Shown here: piece by piece, positions 35,108 through 46,961 of the stretch
How the letters are laid out: each line of letters starts with the position of its first letter
How positions within the stretch are numbered: position 1 is the stretch's first letter
NCBI RefSeq assembly: GCF_022539505.1
Contig: NC_061510.1
Location: 95,930,292-95,994,291 of the forward strand
Direction of reading: 5' to 3'
Source: Lolium rigidum
Lineage: Eukaryota; Streptophyta; Magnoliopsida; Poales; Poaceae
Length of the DNA: 64,000 nucleotides
The notes under the pieces: model-generated
Database searches by the model: none
What the model was told of the DNA's origin: nothing
What the model saw: only the letters and a program-made list of their open reading frames with translations
Position numbers and translations under genes: made by a program

Positions 35108-35375
35108 ACTACTCCTTCCGTTTTTATTTTGATTGCGTTTTGGGTTTTTTTAAGTCAAACTTTATTAAGTTTGAGTAAAAATATATTAAAAATTATCAAT
35201 AATCATAATGCCAAACTTATCTAATATTAAAATATAGCTAAAGATGATTCTAATACTATAGCTCTTACGTTGTGGATGTTGACATTTTTTCCTAAATAGT
35301 TTTTAAAAAAATCAAATTTTAACTTTGACTAAACCCAGAACCCGAACTAATTGTAACATGATAGGAGAGGGTATT
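35108..35375. mobile_element. Decayed Stowaway-like MITE
   Basis: TACTCCTTCCGTTTTTATTTT resembles the start of grass Stowaway-type elements (CTCCCTCCGTT...). The AT-rich body with AGTCAAACTTTATTAAGTTTGA and AACTTTGACTAAACCC fits as well. The far end is degenerate, so the right boundary is approximate. Confidence 0.4.
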
Positions 35376-36179
35376 TCCGTGTCGAATACCTTTGTGCTCA
35401 TCACACAATGAAAGGTTCTCTTTTAACCTTTTAGTTTTTTCAATAGAAAGCAATTTCCTAGCATATTATTCTTTGTTATTACGACCATAAACAACGTGCA
35501 AGGGCAAACAATACCAGATCGATGGCAGTTGTATCTCTTCTCGTACATCCTGAGACCAAGTATTTGCTTCACCCATAAGGATGATAGTTTTATTTAGGTT
35601 GGGAGATTTACCAACAATATTGTGTATAATTCATAGTTATGTCCTCGTGTATGTGGTTTGAAAAAATAATTGTTTGTATTTTGTGGTCATTTTGGATGAA
35701 AATCATAGAAACGCTATGTTTCATTTTTATTTATGTATAAAATTTGTTCTCAAGGTCCATTGTTCTATCACCATCCCCGACCTTCATCTTCTTAAACCTT
35801 TGACATCATGATAATATGTATTGTATCGCAACGCAGCCACGCAGGGGTAGCTTACTAGTCTCTTAAAAAAATGTTCGCTGATACAATTTGAGCAAAAAAT
35901 GTGCAGTACATGGATACTATTCTACACACCATGAGCCTAGTGCCAACATAGAGTATTCTTTACTTGGTAACAAAATGCAAGAAATCAAACACTAATAATA
36001 AGAGGAAAATAAGAACAGCCCAACCCAGTTTCCTTGTCTCTAAAAAAAATCCATGTATGCTTTGTTCGGTTGTCCCTTCCTACCATGCTGATGTACCCGA
36101 TTTATTTATCAATTTTCAAACAGATCAAGACGCGCCAAAATTCCCATGTCCGTGCTCGTGTGAGCAGCTATCAGTAACC

Positions 36180-39100
36180 TCAGAGTAGCACGGGAACAAA
36201 GCAGGACTTGACGTCGTCGCTCGCCCACTGAAGCCCGTTCCACCAGTGCTTGTCGCCCTCCACCCTCACCTTGCCCTGCCCGCTCGCCACCGGCCTCATC
36301 GGTATGCACCTCAACCTCGAGCACCCCCTGACCTGCAACCGCCGCAGCTCCGGGAATGAGCACTCCCCGCCGTCGCTGCGGATGGCCTCCAGCTTCGGTA
36401 GCCCCAGCAGCGCCAGAAGCCTCAGCCGTGGGAACGTCAACAGTTCGCCGGCCGGGCTGCCACCGTCCGCCACACCGCCAATCAACCTGGTCATTCCGTT
36501 GCATCCGCTGAGGTTGAGCAACTCGAGGCAAGGGAGGTGCTGCACCCAGGTCATGTGCGTCAGGGAATGGCACGCGCCGAGGGCCACCTCCCGGAGGTTG
36601 GACGCCGCCCCGTGCGACCACTCCATGACGCGGAGCCTGGTCAGGAACCCGAACTTGACGACCTCCAGCCTCGGCGTGTGAGCGTCGGCGACGATCTCCT
36701 CGATGTCAGCCGAGTACACCACCAGCTCCTTCAGGCACTCCTGCACGCCGCCGAGCTCCGCCGTGTGCTCCGCGGACAGCAGCTCCAGGGACCGTGCGCC
36801 GTCCAGCTTGCGCAGCTGGATTGACCGGGTGCGCACGCCCGGCGCCAGTCGCGCGAGCCTCTGTACGTCGCGAGTGTTGTCCAGCCAGATGCCGAGCAAC
36901 GGCATACGCGCGCCGCTGGTTTCGAGCTCGTCGATGACGGGCGCGATGTAGTCATCCGCGACGGAGACGATGCTCGCCGTGAAGAGCTCCAGCACCTGCA
37001 GCTTCCCGAGCCGAGAAATCAAACCCGAAGGTATGGTGATCTGGATGTAGTAGTTGTCGCGCAGGTGGAGGTATTTGAGCTGGCTCAGGTTGCCCAGCTC
37101 CATCGGCAGCGCCAGGATCCGGTTCTTGGACAGGTTCAGGAACTCCAGGTTCACCAGGCAGCAGATCTCCATCGGGAACGTGTCCAGTATGCCGGTGTCC
37201 TCCAGGTCCAGGTACGTCAGTGTGGTGAAATGCTGGATCGCCTGGAACATCTTCCGCGGCAGGGCGTGGTTGCACTGCAGCATCAGCGACGCTGGCTGCG
37301 CGTCCGAGAGCGCGCCGCCCGCCTTCGCAGGGGCCTCCTCGATGACGTTGTGCGTCAGCGAGACGCGCTGCGCGTCCCGCCACAGCGCCTCGTCGCGGGG
37401 TGGCTCCCGAAGCCCGACGCCGGCGCGGACCAGCCACTTGCCGGGCGTGAGCTGGAGTGCCGCGTCGCGGACGACGTCGTGCAGCCTGACGTGCGTGTCA
37501 GACGGGCTCATGTTGTACCGGTGGTTATCGCCCTGCTCCAGGAGGCGCGAGGACTCGAGGACAGAGACCACCGTGTGCCCGAACCGGAGCGCCTCGTCGA
37601 CGTCGTTGTGGTTGGGGAGCAGGCCGAGGCCGATCCAGCACTGCACGAGCTCGTCCCTGGAGATGTTGTGGTCCTCCGGCCAGAGCGCGCAGGTCAGGAG
37701 GCACTCCCTCACCGTGTCGCTCTCCAGATTGTCGAGGCAGAACTTCACTAGAGCTTGCGTGCTCTTGTCCGAGCCGGGCGTGGTGCTCATGAGCTGCGAC
37801 TTCTTTAGCTTGTCAAGTGCATTGCCCCACTCCTCTGGTGTACGCTTGTTCGACATGGCACGGCCGATGGTGGCGAGGAACAGAGGAAGGCCTTTGCATT
37901 CTTCAGCCACCTGTTTAGCAGTAGAGCAACGCATTAGATATTCAGAGTAGAATAAGGCATACAACTTCAAAGCAATCTTGTGATTTGAACTACTCTGAAC
38001 ATCACAGACACATACTAAGGTGTTCGCAAAAAAAAAAAAAAGACACATACTAAGATACATACAAAAGCTGATTAGAAACTAAATTCCGTAGAACAAGTGC
38101 ACAAAAAGATCATGATGTTACGTATCATGTTCCTTACAAATCATGCGGATATACTTACTATTTTAACTGTCAGATTTTTTGTAAATACCAGTCACCTGAA
38201 ATTGCACCTTAGCCTAAATTTTCTCTTTTAGAATCATGCTATTTTAGTAACTTTATTGGAGGTATTAAACCATAGTTAACTGGCACGGAAATTAAAGAAT
38301 GCACATTTAGGAAAAAATACACCATGTTTGGCTAGGTTTACCCCTAGGCAATTGACATGGGCTAATAAGGACTTTGAGTAAGATAAGTAAACATAATCAA
38401 ATCCCTAAAAATATTGTCTATACAAGTGGGGCAACACAATACACCTTATCTTCTGATTTTTTTTTCAAAAAACTATATGGCTTATATCTGGGAACAAGAG
38501 GGAGTATATGAAGTTAGATGAGATGTGAATGGCTGGATGTTAGTACAAGGGCTTAAAAATGACTAACATATACAAATATTTCAGGCCACTTACAAACTGC
38601 CATGTTTGTGAACATAATATTATTTTTTCTTGCGGAAACTTGAAACCTTGGCCCATGTCATTCCTCGGAATAACCTCTCAGTTAGTGGTGAGATCGTAAA
38701 TCTTGTCAAAAGTTTAGAACTTATTGACAAAGGCAGAATCACATATTCCCTATACACTAAACAACCTCCGGCGACAAATCGGGCTGCCATATGGATATGG
38801 ATTCTATTTGTAAACAACTTCTTTATTAAGCCTATTGGTCTTGATATTCATTCTTCCACGCGGTAAAATTCAACACTACAAGAATATTACCCAGTGTGCT
38901 TTTCCCATTATCCATATACAAGAATCCGTTGCCAAGTCACTCATTTCCCACCTAGCAACCTCACGTATCGGGCAGCGACTCAGATATGGACTACATTTGC
39001 ATAAAATCTTTATTCAGACTATTGGTCTTCATATACGGTATACGGTTCTACACGGAAAATCTAGAGTGTGATGAGAAGACAATATTATTAGCATTATCTA

Positions 39101-41384
39101 TTTGCCATTATCCATATACTATGAATTTTTGATTCGTTATTGCCACCCGGGGGTGGGAGTCGCATTAATTTTTATGGTGCAGCGATCAGATAGGTTATGC
39201 AACCACTGATCGGGGACACATATGACATATCATTCATGCAAATAAAATTCACCGAAAATCAGTACCCTCTCCCTCCACCACCACAAACGGAGGTTGGGGT
39301 GACAAGCTCCTCCCTCACTAGCAAACAACTAATTTTCTTCGGTTTCAAACTCTCGGAGTTTTCTAAAGGGTTTGCATTTTTCTCAGCCGACCGAGAACTA
39401 ACTCAGATGATGTCATCAAATCTCAGTTGTAACTCATGACGACTAGCATGAATGACAAATCAAATCTAATGGTTCAAATATTTTTTTCTTGGTTACATCC
39501 CCACTTGCAACTAAAAAATTCAGTTGCAACTTAACTTACAAGTGAAAAAAAACTCAGTTGCAACCTAACTTGGAATTCATATGCACGAATCACAACGCGA
39601 ACAAACGGTATAGGACTTGACTAATCACACACTTTTGAAAACTATCAAATCCCTTTCTAATTTTTTTAATTTTGCAAACAAAACTTGTGTTACTAAAAAA
39701 CATCAGGAATTACAATCTCTATGGCATATCCTTGCTAAACCGTCTCGACTAGAGGCCAGCCATACTGCGGTATGAGCATTAATTCTAGCATAGTTTGCCA
39801 AAAAATCACTACTCAATTTTAACGCTCAATTTTCTTCATTTTCTTCACTTTCAAGTTTTCCTCAAAGAATTTGTAGGCTAACCCTCGGGTAACCCCCAGA
39901 TCGCTCGCTGCTTACAAATGATGTCTCTAGCCCAACTAATTCTCAAGGTCTGATCAAAATGAATCAAAATAACTAATATCAGAGAAATAAGCTACCCAGC
40001 ATTACTGTTTATGTTCTTTCTTGTGTTTGTGTATGCGTGTGTATGTGTAGGCCAATGCCCTGCACACTGATAACTCGGTGCATCAATTGTGGATCTTAAA
40101 TTTTGTTTTTTTTGTGTAAAATACACACCATCCACATTGTACATCTAACAAAACTTAGAAAATTCCAAGACCTCTGAAGTGCCTTCGAAATTATCAAATC
40201 AACCAAACGTGTGTGACACATGTCCATGTGCAAAAGATCTACACCCCTGTTTCAGGAGAAAACAGCTAATAGACAGAAAATCCCGGCAAATGCACAGTGG
40301 AATGGTACGATCTGAACAAATCCGAAGCTTCCAAACGTATTTCAGAGATAGATCGAGTGATTACCTGTCTTGCTAGCGTGGAGATCTGAGTGTTGCCACG
40401 GCTGGCCTCCTCGCCAACATTGGCTTCAAAGAGGCTCCACGCATCGTCTTCATTCATGCACTCAATCTTGATCTTGTTGCGGCATCCCATGTCCGCGCAC
40501 ACCGCCTCGCTCCGGCTTGACACGATCACCTTCCTCACCCGACCGGCCACCACTCCGAAGGGCTGCGGGATGCCGACCCTCTCCAAGTCCGGGCGCTCCC
40601 ACACGCCGTCCAGCAGAAGCAGGAAGCTCTTGTCCCTGAGGAAGCTGAGGATGCCGGCAGCCTGCGCCTGCTCGGTGGGCGCCTCCCGCAGGCCGAGCAC
40701 GGCGACGACCTCGCTCTGGAGATCCGCCACGGTGCAGTCCCTGGACGCCGCCACGAGGAAGACGTGGTCGAAGAACGGCGCGACGCGGCCGCACACGTCG
40801 CGCACCTGCTTGAGCAGCGTGGTCTTGCCGACGCCGCCGGCGCCCCAGACGCCGAGCGCGGCGTCGCAGTCGCCGAGGAAGCGGAGCGCGTCGTTGAGGC
40901 AGGCTCTGGCGGACCCCGTCCCGGGCGGGAGCTCCAGGTCCTCGGGCTGGAGGAGCAGGGGCGGCGGCGCCTGCGGCGTGGCCAGCGCGGCCTCGAGCAG
41001 CGCCGCGCCCTGCTCCTGGATGGCGCGCACGATCTTGAGCTGCTTCTCGGCCAGCCCGGCGACGGGGCCGGTGGTGAGGAAGTAGTGCAGGAGGCGGACG
41101 ACGTAGAGCTGGCCGGCGTCGTGGCGCGCCCTGATGGAGCCCACCTCGTCCTGCGCGTCCTGCGCGCGCCGCAGCCACGCGCGCGGCTGGTCCGGCTCGG
41201 GAGCGCCGTCCAGCTGCTTGAGCAGGTCGGCGCGCAGCTGCAGCAGCGCCTCGACGGCGTCGTCGAGCTCCTTGACGCGCTTGTCGCCGTCGGCCAGCGG
41301 CTGCCACCACTTGCCGAAGAGGAGCACGATGAGCGCGCCGCCGAGGGCGAGCGAGGCGAGCACGGCCGCGAGCTGCGTCTCCAT
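36180..41384 (-). CDS. CC-NB-LRR (NLR) immune receptor, two exons
   Basis: Exon 1 is 40365-41384 (or from 41408 if the upstream in-frame ATG is used) and exon 2 is 36180-37910. They join in phase 0 (donor GTAATC, acceptor AAACAG), giving 916 residues. Order: hydrophobic N-terminus (ALGGALIVLLFG), coiled coil to about 130, P-loop GVWGAGGVGKTTL at about 178-190, kinase-2 LLLLDGVWE at about 256-263, RNBS-B KVIVSSRSEAV, GLPL at the start of exon 2 (ECKGLPLFLATIG), RNBS-D CALWPED, an MHD-like VRLHDVVRD, then leucine-rich repeats from LTYLDLEDTG to the C-terminus. Proteins of this RPS2-like class sense pathogen activity and trigger defence at or inside the cell. Variants are glycine for the second kinase-2 aspartate and LHD for MHD. 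No frame break is seen. Confidence 0.9.
38020..38040 (+). mobile_element. 21-bp A-tailed micro-insertion inside the NLR intron
   Basis: AGACACATACTAAG is present at 38006-38019 and at 38041-38054. Between the copies lies GTGTTCGC plus thirteen A residues. The TTCG-then-A ending resembles the 3' ends of the LINE copies in this window (CATTTCGAGA then A run; CATATCG then A run). It lies antisense to the NLR gene. Confidence 0.6.
39379..39570. repeat. MITE-like block, family member 1
   Basis: The segment CGACCGAGAACTAACTCAG, followed by a TCATCAAATCTCAGTTG block and GTTGCAAC runs, is related to 56178-56335. It is also related, in reverse, to 49370-49590. All three are rich in CAGTTGCAACT words. 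Ends are not sharp. Confidence 0.4.
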
Positions 41385-41408
41385 CGGTCTCGGATCAAGC
41401 GGTGGCAC

Positions 41409-43060
41409 GTACGTACGGCGGCGCGCGCGACGACGGATCTAGCTAAGCTAAAGAAGGTGAATCTAGGCTGCTGGCTAGGCTGGCATTGGTGCGCAATGGC
41501 GTGCTTGAAGTGGGAGGCCGGAGAGGGGGTTTAAGTGGAGGAGCGGGCAGTGAGTAGTTGAGGCGGTGAACGGGGCAGTTAATGGCGCAATGAAGGCGTC
41601 AGCGAAATCGGTTGGACGTCTTCTTGCTTGCCGTCGTGGGCACTCACGAAAACGAACTCTCCCAGGGATCCACGCTGGCCGGCCGGGGTGGCCATGCAGT
41701 TGCGCTGCACCTTCCACGTGACATTCAACGGCGCCATGGATCGATCTCAGCTGCTCTCATTGTGGGGGTAGACAAACGGGGCAAGCCCATTGATTTTGCT
41801 GTTTCACGTAGACAGGGGTTCGCCAGTGGTTTAGGGACAGGAAGCATACAAATGGTGTGCTCTAACCACTGATCGGTTCACACTTTCTTCTTCGTTCTTC
41901 GGACTCGAGACGCGTCGACTGTATGAACTAGTACGAGACTCCGAGTGGGGCGCTCGTAATAGGAACAGTAGCACGAAATTAGGGCCACCGTGTACTAGAA
42001 GAAGTTTGTTTAGATTTATATGGGATGTTCCCTAATCGATGAAAATTCAATTCGGCTTCTGAGGGCATATAATACATCTACTAACAAAATATACATCTAC
42101 TTAGAAGTGTTTTTTTTTAGTGTTAAAATATACAATATAGACGGGTTCGTCAAGTTTCGCGAAAAAACGATATTTTTGTGGTCTATGTAAAAAAAGAGAA
42201 AATATCTAGTGAAGAGCCTTATTTTGATCATCGAATTTTGTTTTCTTACACACATCCCATGATAAGTCGATTTTCCATAAATGGGCATGTAGCAGGTGAA
42301 GATATACATGCAAATTCTTTGTTTTAACTTTTTGACATTTTAAATATATCTAAGATGCATTTTAAAATAAAGGAAGCATATGCTCCCATGAGCCAAAACA
42401 CCATTCCCATTGATGTACCCATATAATCAAGATCAAATAGTCTTTTTGAAAAAAAAATCATATAGTCTACAAATTCTAAAATCTACCATGGCAGCTTTGG
42501 GGCATGTGACGATAAGATTTTGGCATATCGGCTAATTTATCGCCGCCACCGATATTTCGGCCGATTTTCAGTCTCATAGCCGATATTTTGCTCGTTTTTA
42601 GTCTCATGCCCGATATTAATATTTCGGTCGATTTACATCGGAATTTCGCTGAAATTCGTTCTGGCGGTCGCTATTTTCATCTTATAATCTTGTAGAACTG
42701 TGCATTAGCTCAAATTTTCTATTTATATTGATTTAGATGCAAGGAATCAAGGTAATGCTTATGTTCAGTGCTCCAATATTATTGTTACATAATATATTAT
42801 TGATTAAATAGAGGTTGCAGGAGAGGGAAGAGGTTGTTGATAGGAATAGACCAACAATGGAGATGGAGGCGTTCACAGGCTTGCAGGGAAATTTTCCCGG
42901 GGCGAGCTCCTCGAAGATGTCGTATGGCGTGCGCACCAACGACATCTTCGAAAAGCTCCGCCACGGGAGATTTCCCAACCCTTTCCCCCGGCCATGAGGA
43001 AGAAGCTCCCTACTTTTTGGTTGGCTTGTTGAGCTGCTTGAGATTAGCAACACTCCTTTT
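41409..43060. other. NLR upstream region and non-genic sequence
   Basis: The first 150 bases hold the probable NLR leader and promoter (minus strand), GC-rich near the gene and without a clear TATA box. Beyond 41900 the sequence is AT-rich and featureless except for a 13-base A-tailed insertion at 42444-42456. A stretch at 42530-42660 has repeated CCGATATT words. A GC-rich open stretch at 42840-43000 has short frames on both strands that I do not recognise. Confidence 0.5.
42444..42456 (+). mobile_element. 13-bp A-tailed micro-insertion
   Basis: ATCAAATAGTCT at 42432-42443 and ATCATATAGTCT at 42457-42468 match at 11 of 12 bases. Between them is TTTTG plus eight A residues. The layout is the same as the two other micro-insertions but with a slightly decayed duplication. 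Confidence 0.4.
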
Positions 43061-43100
43061 ATAGGTCTGGCGCCGCTTTCTCCTTCGTCTTGTTCCTCCG

Positions 43101-43254
43101 ACTTAATCTTTTTATTTTTGAGTTCTTTTGAGATAAAGAGCTTTTAAAATCGATCTTTACCTGTTGTTCTGTTTTCACAAGTTGGGGCCACTATTTGTAT
43201 TTGCCACTTAATCTTTTTCTTTTTGCGTTCTTTTGAGATAAAGAGCTTTTAAAA
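43101..43254 (+). repeat. Direct repeat of about 48 bp
   Basis: ACTTAATCTTTTTATTTTTG at 43101 and ACTTAATCTTTTTCTTTTTG at 43206 begin two near-identical blocks. Both continue through TTCTTTTGAGATAAAGAGC to TTTTAAAA. The copies are about 105 bases apart, at the start of the Gypsy-derived region. Confidence 0.7.
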
Positions 43255-43299
43255 GAAGTTGCTACAGTAGCTAATGTTCTAATGGATGTTTGACTTATG

Positions 43300-45364
43300 T
43301 TAGAACTGAACCAAAGTGGATTTGTTATTTTGATTGCAGTAATGTTGCTAATGAAAATTGTGTGAAGTTTTGTATGAAGGAAGTTTTCAAGTGTAGGGAG
43401 AGAAGAATGATGTGATGAGATGAAGGATGGACAAAAGCTCAATCTTGGGGATGCCCATGTCACCCCAAGAAATATCCTAGAGGTACAAGCGTCAAAGCTT
43501 GGGGATGCCCAAGGCATTTTCTTCTTCATCAACAAAAATATCAGGTCATCTTTCAAGACACTATATTTTTATTGCTTCATATGCTATGTGTTGTTCTTAG
43601 AGCATCTTTATTTTATTTTTATTTTTCTTTTCTTTTGTTTGCTCTAGTATATGGTTGGATCCCAACATACTTGTTTTAGAGAAAGACACACTCCATTTTC
43701 ATTTCATAGAACACTCTAGTTTTCACTCGTATTGTTCTGCGAGAGTTCTCTTTTGTTAGTACTGTGTTTAGCTCTTGTTTTCCACTCATATTTTGTTCAG
43801 AGCTTATTAGTTTTCTTTAGTTATATATGATTAGCTCTCTGGTCTTTATTAATTATTATATATGAGAGTTGTTTCAAATAAATTGATTGGTGTTGAAGAA
43901 GAGTAAAATATTTCATGCTTATAGTGGTGCAAAAGAAAACTTGTTTAGACTGTGGCTTAGACTTTAGCATGTCATGTTAGATGTTATTTTAATTATAAGC
44001 TTAGTAATTATTTTTGTAGCATGAATTGTCTCAAATAGCTGAGAGTGCTTAATGTGCCATTGAAAGAATCGTGTGTTGTTTCCATCATACAAAAGCATAA
44101 TATTGTGGTATTCTCCTTTGATGCTTTATTTGGGTTGACTTGGCACATGCTTACACCATGTTATGACTACAAACTAGTCACCTCAAGCCTCTATGATCAT
44201 TTATCTTTTGACTTGTAATATCACTTTATGCCTTGATTAATAATGTTTTGTCGCTATACATGATTATGGCCATTATTGCTCTCTTAGTTGGTCGCTCCCA
44301 GTGTTTTGCTAGTCTTCACCTGTACTGAGTATGAGCTCTACTCGTGCATCCAACTTCCAAGAAACCAAAGTTTGCCAATTGTGTCCACCATACCTACCTA
44401 TATGTGGTATGTCACCACCACTCCAAAGTAAATTGCTTATGTGTTACCTTTAAAACCTTCAAAAACTATTACCTGTTTTAGCTCATGAAGAAGTATTGAA
44501 TGCTTTATTATATTTTCATGACTTCACACCTTGACTAGCATGAATAATGTGCTAGTCCTTAATACTGCAAAAAGAGCAAGGCAACTGGGTGCCCAGCCCA
44601 TAAAAAATATAAAATAAACAAATAAAGCTCCGCACACCAAGTACTGCAGAGATCCTAAATAATGGTGTGCAAAAGAAGAACTATATGGGAGACGCTCTTG
44701 AAGTCACTATATGAAAGGATGATAAACCATTTGATACCAGTCGTTGACATAGACATACATACCTCTCAAAATACATTTTCAACACCTCTGTTTTATTCAA
44801 AATAAAAAGCTCTAGTACATGAGTAATCTCTGCTTCCCTCTACAAAGGGCATTTCTTTTACTTATATGTTGAGTCTTCATATTCTAACTTTATGCACCAT
44901 TTGAGAGAGAATAGTTGTCATTCTGAGTATAATGTGCATAGTTCCAAGATTTATTATTGATTGATTCATAATTATATTATTGCTTGTTCTCAAATTTATT
45001 TGTATCTAGTCACCCTTTTGAACTTTAAAGGTGTCCTATGCATTTATGTTTTGCTATTCCACGAAGGACAAGCTGAATACCACTTTGCTATGTTTTCTCT
45101 ATGCTCAAAAACAAACAATTGCTTTCAGTGTATTATTAATATTCATGATCTTTTGTTTGAGTTACTTTTCATGTCGTAACATAGTTGCTAAGTTCTATTG
45201 TTAGAATTATATCTATCATGCCTATGTTTAGAGTACTTTGATCTCATCTTACATTGCTTTTACAATAACTTGATCAAGATTGTGTTGGCTGCATGTCACC
45301 TCAAAAATTATTTTTGTTATCACTTACCTACTCGAGGACGAGCAGGAGTTAAGCTTGGGGATGC
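43300..45364 (+). mobile_element. Gypsy element, non-coding 3' internal region
   Basis: This stretch carries hallmarks of the untranslated region between pol and the 3' LTR of large Triticeae Gypsy elements. It has two copies of a CTTGGGGATGCCCA-type block at 43445 and 43498. Immediately before the LTR are CTCGAGGACGAGCAGGAGTT and the polypurine tract AAGCTTGGGGATGC (45351-45364). No pol coding remains, so the element is 5'-deleted in or before 43300. The exact left boundary is uncertain. Confidence 0.75.
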
Positions 45365-46790
45365 TGATACATTGTAAATGTATCTATAATTTTTGATGCC
45401 CCATGCTTGTTTTACACCAATTGCTATATGTTTTGTTTACACTTTGTGGCTTTTTATGCATTTTCTGGAACTAACATATTAACAAGATGCCACAGTGTTA
45501 GTTCCTATTTTCTGCTGTTTTTTGTATTTCAGAAAAGTTATTCTGGAAATATTCTCGAAATTGGACGAAACAAAAGCCGAAGTTCCTACTTTTCTGTCAC
45601 GAAGACGGAGTCCAAAGGGGATACGGAGAAGAGTCGGGAGGCGGCCGCACCACCCCTAGGCGCGGGCCCCCTGGCCATGCCTAGGTATAGTGTGGGCCCC
45701 CCTGGGTGTCCACCGACCTCGACCTTTCGCCTATAAATTGGCATCCTCGGGAAAACCTAAGACACCCGAGCCTCCATCCATGAAAAGTTCCGTAGCCGCC
45801 GCCAACGTCAACCCTAGTTCCGAAGGGTTCTGAAGCTCTTCCCGGCACCCTGCCGGAGAGGGAGATCATCACCACAGGCCTGTTCATCACCATGCCCGCC
45901 TCGAAGTGATGTGTGAGTAGTTCATCTTTAGACTACGGGTTCATAGCAGTAGCTAGATGGGTTGTCTTCTCCTCATTATGCTTCATGTTTAGATCTTGTG
46001 AGCTGCCTAACATGATCAAGATCATCTTTATGTAATGTTACACGTTGTGTTTGCTGTGATCCGACGAACATTGAGTACTATGATTGAGTTGTTTATGATC
46101 TGTTTTATATGTTATTTGTGATCTTGCATGCTCTCCGTTGCTAGTAGATGCTCTGGCCAAGTATGTGTTTGTGACTCCATGAGGGAGTATTTATGCTCTA
46201 TAGTGGGTTCATGCCTCTAGTAATCTGGGAGAGTGACAATAACTCCTAAGGTTGTAGATGTGCTGTTGCTACTAGGGAGAAAACAACAATGCTTTATCCA
46301 AGGATAATTCTATTGTTTACTTTACACACTTTACTTAATGCAATAATATAGTGCTTGCAACTTAATACCCAAAATTGTTCGGATGATATCTTGAGGATGG
46401 ATTATTAGTCATAGATGCAATTAGATTACGGTCTATGAATCTTGTTGTAATGCCCAAATGAATCTCATAGTGATCATCTTGTCATGTATGGTCTTTATTC
46501 TGTCAATTGCCCAGCTGTAATTTGTTTACCCATCATGTTATTTATCTTTATGGAGAGACATCTCTAATGAACTATGGACCCCAGTCCTTTCTTTTACATT
46601 GATAAAACCATCTACTGCAAATACATGTTCTGTTTCCTTACTAAAAGCAATGTTCTCTTTATTTTATTGCAAACAAATTTATCTTTCCACACTATACGTC
46701 TAATCCTTTGTTTTCAGCAAAATCGTGAGATTGAGAACCTCACTGTAAGTTGGGGCAAAATAGTTTGGTTGTGTTGTGTGGAGTTGTTGC
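45365..46790 (+). repeat. 3' LTR of the Gypsy fragment
   Basis: The LTR starts TGATACATTG right after the polypurine tract. It has a GC-rich promoter/leader part (45600-45900) and an AT-rich rest. It appears to end near GGTTGTGTTGTGTGG at about 46775-46790. It belongs to the same broad LTR type as the one at 1-1575 but is a different family or old copy. Confidence 0.7.
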
Positions 46791-46961
46791 TCACATCGGT
46801 AGTGCGCCCTGCCAAAGTCAGCCAGAACAACCTTCAGAAGTGATTTCTTTCTCATACTGGTTGATTAAACCTTGGTTTTTTTTTCTTAGGGAAGCTTTCT
46901 ATTGTGCTCATCATACCTTCCTTTTGGGGTTTCCCAACTGCATCACACTGCACTACATCAC

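Larger units (their letters stand above)
37911..40364 (-). other. NLR intron, 2,454 bp
   Basis: The intron runs from GTAATC at 40364 to TAAACAG at 37911. It carries repeat-derived sequence. There is an A-tailed micro-insertion at 38020-38040. An imperfect local duplication lies around 38770-38850 and 38975-39040, sharing CTATTGGTCTTGATAT-like blocks. A MITE-like block sits at about 39379-39570. No coding frame in it is convincing. Confidence 0.8.

Noticed and set aside
36250..37950. Plus-strand and alternative frames over NLR exon 2
   Set aside because: They are mirror frames of the leucine-rich repeat exon, with no recognisable domain.
40462..41534. Long open frames on both strands over NLR exon 1 (up to 287 codons)
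   Set aside because: They are made of A, R, S and G repeats produced by the GC-rich third positions of the real exon. Only the frame with P-loop and kinase-2 motifs is a gene.
45407..45736. 109-codon plus-strand frame
   Set aside because: It lies inside the promoter/leader region of a Gypsy LTR and has no domain.
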